Shown here piece after piece: positions 56,578-64,000 of a stretch of DNA of 64,000 nucleotides. The stretch is from assembly GCA_964017195.1 (NCBI GenBank), contig OZ024897.1, forward strand, positions 10,139,451 to 10,203,450, read 5' to 3'. The notes beneath the pieces are model-generated. The model was not told where the DNA came from. It searched no databases and was given only the letters and a program-made list of their open reading frames with translations. The position numbers were made by a program, and so were the translations under genes. Each line of letters starts with the position of its first letter. The first letter of the stretch is position 1. This DNA comes from Siderastrea radians (taxonomy: Eukaryota; Cnidaria; Anthozoa; Scleractinia; Rhizangiidae).

Positions 56578-57599
56578 TAAACATCCTTAAAGCCGGTTAA
56601 AAGGACACAGTTCAATGTGATGTGCTTGAGAAGGGTAAAAAGGAGCTGTACATGTTTTTGGCGTGAATTTTGAGACCCCCTTCAGCCAGTTAAAAGGCCA
56701 CGGATTAACACAAATTTCATGCGCTGGATAAAAAGGAGAAATTTCCAAAACCGCTGTTTTTGTAACCCTGAATAGATTCAACTAATTCTTCTTATTAAGC
56801 CTGACTTGCAAAATCTCATCCTACTACGTTGGCCGGCTCTTAAAAGCCCCTTGAGTCTTGTTAAAAATGGTGAAGTGACGATGGCACGCATTTCTGGTCC
56901 TTCATGGGCGGAACCGGAGTGAATGGGTTAAAGTATTTCACTATAACAAGCTTGCCCTTCACTCTATCAACAACATCGCCAGCATTTATTTAGTAAACCA
57001 AGTTTAGACGAATTATTTACATGTTATTTACATAGTATGTAAATTTTCAACTTTTCCAGTGTAACTCCATATTTCAAGGCCCTTAAAGGCCTTAAAAAAG
57101 TCCTTGGAAATTATGTCTAAATGGACAACGGTATCTTGATGGAGCGATCAAGCTTGTCAACAGTAGTGCAGAAACGAGAAGTATTTAGCCAGGTCGTAGG
57201 ACCTTCTACTTTAATATATTGATGTCTCAACGTTGAAACTGAAACGTTAATTAAACTCCTCGAACTGAACGCAGTGGCAATGGAGACATTTTTCAGCTCG
57301 GCAGCCTCCGTGGGCTAACCGTTTCGGCACCGAGGAGGGCAGGGTGATTTCAAAGCGAGCTAAGCCAAAGCCGTTTTCTTGTTTGACGATCTTGAAGGCT
57401 TGTGGGATGTTTTGATAGCTCGCCCTTTTTTGGCACAAAAAAGACCGCTAAAAACCCTTTCTACTTTGATCAAAGACTAGCTGTCAATTACTTCTTAGTT
57501 TCCAACTTCTTGGGAGAGCACGGTGTTATATATTTGCCAATTGAAACTGAATTAGCCAAGTACGCACTCTCAATGAGTGTATCAAATTTTCAAAACCAG
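56578..57599. other. Spacer between satellite blocks
   Basis: Mostly unique AT-rich sequence with a few very degraded satellite-like phrases ('ttaaaaggacacagt'). No gene recognised. Confidence 0.5.
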
Positions 57600-60500
57600 A
57601 TTGGTTTGGTTATTGGGGTGGTTAACAACGTGGAGTTATGGCTGGTTATTAGGGTGGCTAAATAGGGGCAGTATAACTATGGTGGTTGTTGGAAGGTTAA
57701 AAGGGGAAGTTTTGAGACTTTGTTAGAATGGTTTATGAGGGACAATTTAGAGTGTATTAGGGTTGTTAAAAAGGGAAAGTTTAGCATAGTTATTACAGTG
57801 GTTAACAAGAGGCAGTTTTTGGGTGGTTAACAAGGGGCAGTTTGGGGTGGTTATTAGGGTGGTTACAAAGGGGCAGTTTGGGGAAGTTATTAAGGTGGTT
57901 AACAAGGGGCAGTTTAGGGTGGTTATTACAGTGGTTAAAAAGGGGCAGTTTTGGGTGTTATTAGTGTGGTTAACAAGGGGCAGTTTTGGGTGGTTATTAC
58001 GGTGGTTAAAAAGAGGCCGTTATGGGTGGTTATGAAAGTGGTTAAAAAGAGGCAGTTTTGGGTAGTTATTAGTGTGGTTAAAAAGAGGCAGTTTAGGGTG
58101 GTTATTAGGGTGGTTAAAAAGAGGCAGTTTAGGGTGGTTATTAGCGTGGTTTAATAGAGGCAGTTTTGGGTGGTTATTAGGGTGGTTAAAAAGAGGCAGT
58201 TTAGGGTGGTTATTAGGGTGGTTAAAAAGAGGCAGTTTTGGGTGGTTATTAGGGTGGTTAAAAAGAGGCAGTTTTCGGTGGTTATTAGTGTGGTTAAAAA
58301 GGCGAAGTTTTAGGTGGTTATTAGTGTGGTTAAAGAGAGGCAGTTTTGGGTTGTTATTAGTGTGGTTAAAAGGGGCAGTTTCGGGTGCTTATTAGTGTGG
58401 TTAAAAAGAGGCAGTTTTGGGTGGTTATTAGTGTGGTTAAAAGGGGCAGTTTCGGGTGGTTATTAGTGTGGTTAAAAAGAGGCAGTTTCGGGTGGTTATT
58501 AGTGTGGATAAAAGAGGCAGTTTCCGGTGGGTTTTAGTGTGGTTAAAAAGGGGCAGTTTTGGGTGGTTATTAGTGTGGTTAAAAAGGGGCAGTTTTGGGT
58601 GGTTATTACGGTGGTTAAAAAGAGGCCGTTATGGGTGGTTATGAAAGTGGTTAAAAAGAGGCAGTTTTGGGTAGTTATTAGTGTGGTTAAAAAGAGGCAG
58701 TTTAGGGTGGTTATTAGCGTGGTTTAATAGAGGCAGTTTTGGGTGGTTATTAGGGTGGTTAAAGAGAGGCAGTTTAGCGTGGTTATTAGCGTGGTTTAAT
58801 AGAGGCAGTTTTGGGTGGTTATTAGGGTGGTTAAAAAGAGGCAGTTTAGGGTGGTTATTAGGGTGGTTAAAAAGAGGCAGTTTTGGGTGGTTATTAGCGT
58901 GGTTTAATAGAGGCAGTTTTGGGTGGTTATTAGGGTGGTTAAAAAGAGGCAGTTTTGGATGGTTATTAGTGTGGTTAAAAAAAGGCAGTTTTCGGTGGTT
59001 ATTAGTGTGGTTAAAAAGGGGCAGTTTTAGGTGGTTATTAGTGTGGTTAAAGAGAGGCAGTTTTGGGTAGTTATTAGTGTGGTTAAAAACGAGCAGTTTT
59101 GGGTGGTTATTAGGGTGGTTAAAAAGAGGCAGTTTTGGGTGGTTATTAGTGTGGTTAAAAAGAGGCAGTTTTGGGTGGTTAACAGGGTGGTTAAAAAGAG
59201 GCAGTTTCGGGTGAATATCAGGGTGGTTAAAAAGAGGCAGTTTTGGGTGGTTATTAGTGTGGTTAAAAGGGGCAGTTTTGCGTGGTTATCAGGGTGGTTA
59301 AAATAAGGCAGTTTTGGGTGGTTATTACAGTGGTTAAAAAGAGGTAGTTTTGGATGGTTATTAGTGGGGTTAAAAAGGGGCAGTTTTAGGGGGTTATTAG
59401 TGTAATTAAAAAGAGGCAGTTTTGGGTGGTTATTAGTGTGTTTAAAAAGATTCAGTTTTAAGTGGTTATTAGGGTGGTTAAAAAGAGGCACTTTTCGGTG
59501 GTTATTAAGGTGGTTAAAAAGAGGCAGTTTTGGGCGGTTATTAGGGTGGTTAAAAAGGGGCAGTTTTGGGCGGTTATTAGTGTGGTTAAAAAGAGGCAGT
59601 TTCCGGTGGTTATTCAGTCGTGTGGTTAAAAAGAGGCAGTTTTCGGTGGTTATCAGGGTGGTTAAACAGAGGCAGTTTTGGGTGGTTATTAGTGTGGTTA
59701 AAAAGAGGCAGTTTTGGACGGTTATTAGTGTGGTTAAAAAAGGGCAGTTTTGGGTGGTTATTAGTGTGGTTAAAAAGAGGTAGTTTTGGGTGGTTATTCG
59801 TGTGGTTGAAAAGAGGCTGTTTTGGGTGCTTAACAGCGTTGTTAAAAAGAGGCAGTTTTGGGTGATTATTGGTGTGGTTAAAAAGAGGCAGTTTTGGGTG
59901 GTTATTAGTGTTGTTAAAAAGATTCAGTTTTGGGTGCTTATTAGGGTGGTTAAAAAGAGGCACTTTTCGGGGGTTATTAAGGTGGTTAAAAAGAGGCAGT
60001 TTTCGGTGGTTATTAGGGTGGTTTAAAAGGGGCAGTTTTGGGCGGTTATTAGTGTGGTTAAAAAGAGGCAGTTTCGGGTGGTTTTAGTGTGGATAAAAGA
60101 GGCAGTTTCCGGTGGGTATTAGTGTGGTTAAGAAGAGGCAGTTTTGGGTGGTTATTAGTGTGGTTAAAAACGAGCAGTTTTCGGTGGTTATTAGGGTGGT
60201 TTTAAACGAGGCAGTTTTGGGTGGTTATTAGTGTGGTTAAAAAGGGGCTGTTTTGCGTGGTTATTAGGGTAGTTAAAAAGAGGCACTTTTGGGTGGTTAT
60301 TAGGGTTGTTAAAAAGGGGCAGTTTTGGGTGGTTATTAGGGTGGTTAAAAAGAGGCAGTTTTGGGTGCTTATTAGTGTGGTTAAAAACGAGCAGTTTTGG
60401 GTGGTTAATAGGGTGGTTTTAAAAGAGGCAGTTTTGGGTGGTTATTAGTGTGGTTAAAAAGGGGCTGTTTTGCGTGGTTATTAGGGTAGTTAAAAAGAGG

Positions 60501-63500
60501 CACTTTTGGGTGGTTATTAGGGTTGTTAAGAAGGGGCAGTTTTGGGTGGTTATTAGTGTAGTTAAAAAGAGGCAGTTTTAGGTGGTTATTAGTGTGGTTA
60601 AAAAGAGGCAGTTTTAGGTGGTTGCTAGTGTGGTTAAAAAAAGGCAGTTTTTGGTGGTTATTAGCGTGGTTAAAAAGAGGCAGTTTCGGGTGGTTAAGAG
60701 GGTGGTTAAAAAGATTCAGTTTTGGGTGGTTATTAGGGTGGTTAAAAAGAGGCACTTTTTGGTGGTTACTAAGGTGGTTAAAAAGAGGCAGTTTTGGGTG
60801 GTTATTAGTGTGGTTAAAAAGAGGCAGTTTTTCGTGGTTTTAGTGTGGTTAAAAAGAGGCAGTTTTCGGTGGTTATTAATGTGGTTAAAAAGAGGCAGTT
60901 TCAGGTGGTTAACAGGATGGTTAAAAAAACGCAGTTTTTGGTAGTTATTAGTGTGGTTAAAAAGAGGCAGCTTGGGTTGTTCTCAGGGTGGTTAAAAAAG
61001 GAACTTTTGGGTGGTTATTAGTGTGGTAAAAAATTTGCAGTTTTGGGTGGTTATTAGTGTGGTTAAAAACAGGCAATTTTGGGTAGTAATTAGTATGTTT
61101 AAAGAAAGGCAGTTTTGCTGGTTATCAGGGTGGTGAAAAAGAGGCAGTTTTGGGTGGTTATTAGTGTAGTTAAAAAGAGGCAGTTTTAGGTGGTTATTAG
61201 CGTGGTTAAAAAGAGGCAGTTTCGGGTGGTTAAGAGGGTGGTTAAAAAGATTCAGTTTTGGGTGGTTATTAGGGTGGTTAAAAAGAGGCACTTTTTGGTG
61301 GTTACTAAGGTGGTTAAAAAGAGCAGTTTTGGGTGGTTATTAGTGTGGTTAAAAAGAGGCAGTTTTTCGTGGTTTTAGTGTGGTTAAAAAGAGGCAGTTT
61401 TCGGTGGTTATTAGGGTGGTTAAAAAGGGGCAGTTTTGGGCGGTTATTAGTGTGGTTAAAAAGAGGCAGTTTCGGGTGGTTTTAGTGTGGATAAAAGAGG
61501 CAGTTTCCGGTGGGTATTAGTGTGGTTAAGAAGAGGCAGTTTTGGGTGGTTATTAGTGTGGTTAAAATCGAGCAGTTTTCGGTGGTTATTAGGGTGGTTT
61601 TAAACGAGGCAGTTTTGGGTGGTTATTAGTGTGGTTAAAAAGGGGCTGTTTTGCGTGGTTATTAGGGTAGTTAAAAAGAGGCACTTTTGGGTGGTTATTA
61701 GGGTTGTTAAAAAGGGGCAGTTTTGGGTGGTTATTAGTGTAGTTAAAAAGAGGCACTTTTGGGTGGTTATTAGGGTTGTTAAAAAGGGGCAGTTTTGGGT
61801 GGTTATTAGGGTGGTTAAAAAGAGGCAGTTTTGGGTGGTTATTAGTGTGGTTAAAAACGAGCAGTTTTGGGTGGTTAATAGGGTGGTTTTAAAAGAGGCA
61901 GTTTTGGGTGGTTATTAGTGTGGTTAAAAAGGGGCTGTTTTGCGTGGTTATTAGGGTAGTTAAAAAGAGGCACTTTTGGGTGGTTATTAGGGTTGTTAAA
62001 AAGGGGCAGTTTTGGGTGGTTATTAGTGTAGTTAAAAAGAGGCAGTTTTAGGTGGTTATTAGTGTGGTTAAAAAGAGGCAGTTTTAGGTGGTTGCTAGTG
62101 TGGTTAAAAAAAGGCAGTTTTTGGTGGTTATTAGCGTGGTTAAAAAGAGGCAGTTTCGGGTGGTTAAGAGGGTGGTTAAAAAGATTCAGTTTTGGGTGGT
62201 TATTAGGGTGGTTAAAAAGAGGCACTTTTTGGTGGTTACTAAGGTGGTTAAAAAGAGGCAGTTTTGGGTGGTTATTAGTGTGGTTAAAAAGAGGCAGTTT
62301 TTCGTGGTTTTAGTGTGGTTAAAAAGAGGCAGTTTTCGGTGGTTATTAATGTGGTTAAAAAGAGGCAGTTTCAGGTGGATAACAGGATGGTTAAAAAAAC
62401 GCAGTTTTTGGTAGTTATTAGTGTGGTTAAAAAGAGGCAGCTTTGGTTGTTCTCAGGGTGGTTAAAAAAGGAACTTTTGGGTGGTTATTAGTGTGGTAAA
62501 AAATTTGCAGTTTTGGGTGGTTATTAGTGTGGTTAAAAACAGGCAATTTTGGGTAGTAATTAGTATGTTTAAAGAAAGGCAGTTTTGTTGGTTATCAGGG
62601 TGGTGAAAAAGAGGCAGTTTTGGGTGGTTATTAGTGTAGTTAAAAAGAGGCAGTTTTAGGTGGTTATTAGTGTGGTTAAAAAGAGGCAGTTTTAGGTGGT
62701 TGTTAGTGTGGTTAAAAAAAGGCAGTTTTTGGTGGTTATTAGCGTGGTTAAAAAGAGGCAGTTTCGGGTGGTTAAGAGGGTGGTTAAAAAGATTCAGTTT
62801 TGGGTGGTTATTAGGGTGGTTAAAAAGAGGCACTTTTTGGTGGTTACTAAGGTGGTTAAAAAGAGGCAGTTTTGGGTGGTTATTAGTGTGGTTAAAAAGA
62901 GGCAGTTTTTCGTGGTTTTAGTGTGGTTAAAAAGAGGCAGTTTTCGGTGGTTATTAATGTGGTTAAAAAGAGGCAGTTTCAGGTGGTTAACAGGATGGTT
63001 AAAAAAACGCAGTTTTTGGTAGTTATTAGTGTGGTTAAAAAGAGGCAGCTTTGGTTGTTCTCAGGGTGGTTAAAAAAGGAACTTTTGGGTGGTTATTAGT
63101 GTGGTAAAAAATTTGCAGTTTTGGGTGGTTATTAGTGTGGTTAAAAACAGGCAATTTTGGGTAGTAATTAGTATGTTTAAAGAAAGGCAGTTTTGCTGGT
63201 TATTAGGGTGGTGAAAAAGAGGCAGTTTTGGGTGGTTATTAGTGTAGTTATAAAGAGGCAGTTTTAGGTGGTTATTAGTGTGGTTAAAAATAGGCAGTTT
63301 TAGGTGGTTGTTAGTGTGGTTAAAAAAAGGCAGTTTTTGGTGGTTATTAGCGTGGTTAAAAAGAGGCAGTTTCGGGTGGTTAAGAGGGTGGTTAAAAAGA
63401 TTCAGTTTTGGGTGGTTATTAGTATGATTAAAAAGAGGCCGTTATGGGTGGTTATGAGTGTGCTTAAAAAGAGGCAATTTTGGGTAGTTATTAGTGTGGT

Positions 63501-64000
63501 TAAAAAGAGGCAGTATTTGGTCTTTATTAGTGCGGTTAAAAAGAAGCAGTTTTGGGTGGTTATTACGGTGGTTAAAAACAGGCAGTTTTGGGTGGTTATT
63601 AGTGTGGTTAAAAAGAGGCACTTTCGGGTGGTTAAGAGGGTGGTTAAAAAGGCGCAGTTTTTGGTAGTTATTAGTGTGCTTAAAAAAAACAGTTCTGGTG
63701 GTTATCAGGGTGGTTAAAAAGAGGCAGTTTTGGGTGGTTATTAGTGTAGTTAAAAAGAGGCAGTTTTAGGTGGTTATTAGTGTGGTTAAAAATAGGCAGT
63801 TTTAGGTGGTTGTTAGTGTGGTTAAAAAAAGGCAGTTTTTGGTGGTTATTAGCGTGGTTAAAAAGAGGCAGTTTCGGGTGGTTAAGAGGGTGGTTAAAAA
63901 GATTCAGTTTTGGGTGGTTATTAGTATGATTAAAAAGAGGCCGTTATGGGTGGTTATGAGTGTGCTTAAAAAGAGGCAATTTTGGGTAGTTATTAGTGTG
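57600..64000. repeat. 36-bp tandem satellite, main block, with higher-order duplications (continues past window)
   Basis: About 175 copies of a 36-bp unit 'gtggttaaaaagaggcagtt' plus 'ttgggtggttattagt'. Sub-blocks repeat as larger units: 60592-60944 recurs at 62062-62414 (1470 bp on) and at 62670-63022 (608 bp further); part recurs again at 63304; 63291-63497 recurs at 63793 (502 bp on). The plus strand has about one C per unit, giving strong strand asymmetry. As 36 is divisible by 3, long open frames appear on both strands; these are not genes. Confidence 0.95.

Noticed and set aside
58072..63717. Long repetitive open reading frames on both strands encoding 12-residue repeats
   Set aside because: They are forced by a 36-bp unit divisible by three. 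They occur in several frames and on both strands, with no start context, splice sites or conserved domain.
57600..64000. CRISPR-like array because of 36-bp repeats
   Set aside because: Units abut directly with no unique spacers, and the surrounding DNA is eukaryotic with spliced genes.
55815..64000. Telomeric array
   Set aside because: TTAGGG occurs once in some 36-bp units, not as consecutive hexamers.

Overview
This is a window of animal nuclear DNA. Its genes are split into many short exons with GT-AG introns, the intergenic DNA is AT-rich, and foldback (MITE-like) elements are very dense. Two metazoan genes are recognisable: p70 ribosomal protein S6 kinase and FBXO22. The style fits an anthozoan cnidarian such as a coral or anemone, but that is inference; no sequence here proves the species.

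Layout. 28-5479 (+) is the 3' part of a coiled-coil protein gene in 11 exons, with a 109-bp minisatellite in one intron. 5.5-13.6 kb is non-coding and holds at least six separate inverted-repeat elements. 13660-34725 (-) is a complete 18-exon p70 S6 kinase gene (487 aa). It keeps the TOS motif, T-loop and hydrophobic motif, and one of its introns uses a GC donor. Its introns are loaded with transposons. These include a three-level nest at 17063-22201, two further elements that look Mutator-like, and several copies of a TTAA-flanked MITE. 34.7-42.2 kb is intergenic and rich in MITEs. 42177-49597 (-) is FBXO22 (F-box plus FIST domains, 419 aa, 3 exons). Its first intron holds a TIR element that was itself hit by a 5'-truncated LINE carrying a tRNA-like sequence near its 3' end. 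49.6-55.8 kb is intergenic with a Harbinger-like MITE and a 1.8-kb element with subterminal repeats. 55.8-64.0 kb is a 36-bp tandem satellite with higher-order duplications of about 1470, 608 and 502 bp; it runs off the window.

The genes do not form an operon or pathway cluster. S6K acts downstream of TORC1 in growth control and FBXO22 is an SCF ubiquitin-ligase substrate receptor; their proximity need not be functional. The strongest less-ordinary signals are the TAGCCT-ended, 9-bp-TSD elements (one carrying a RecQ-helicase fragment), the nested transposon stack, and the organised 36-bp satellite. I found no sign of a new multi-gene system.
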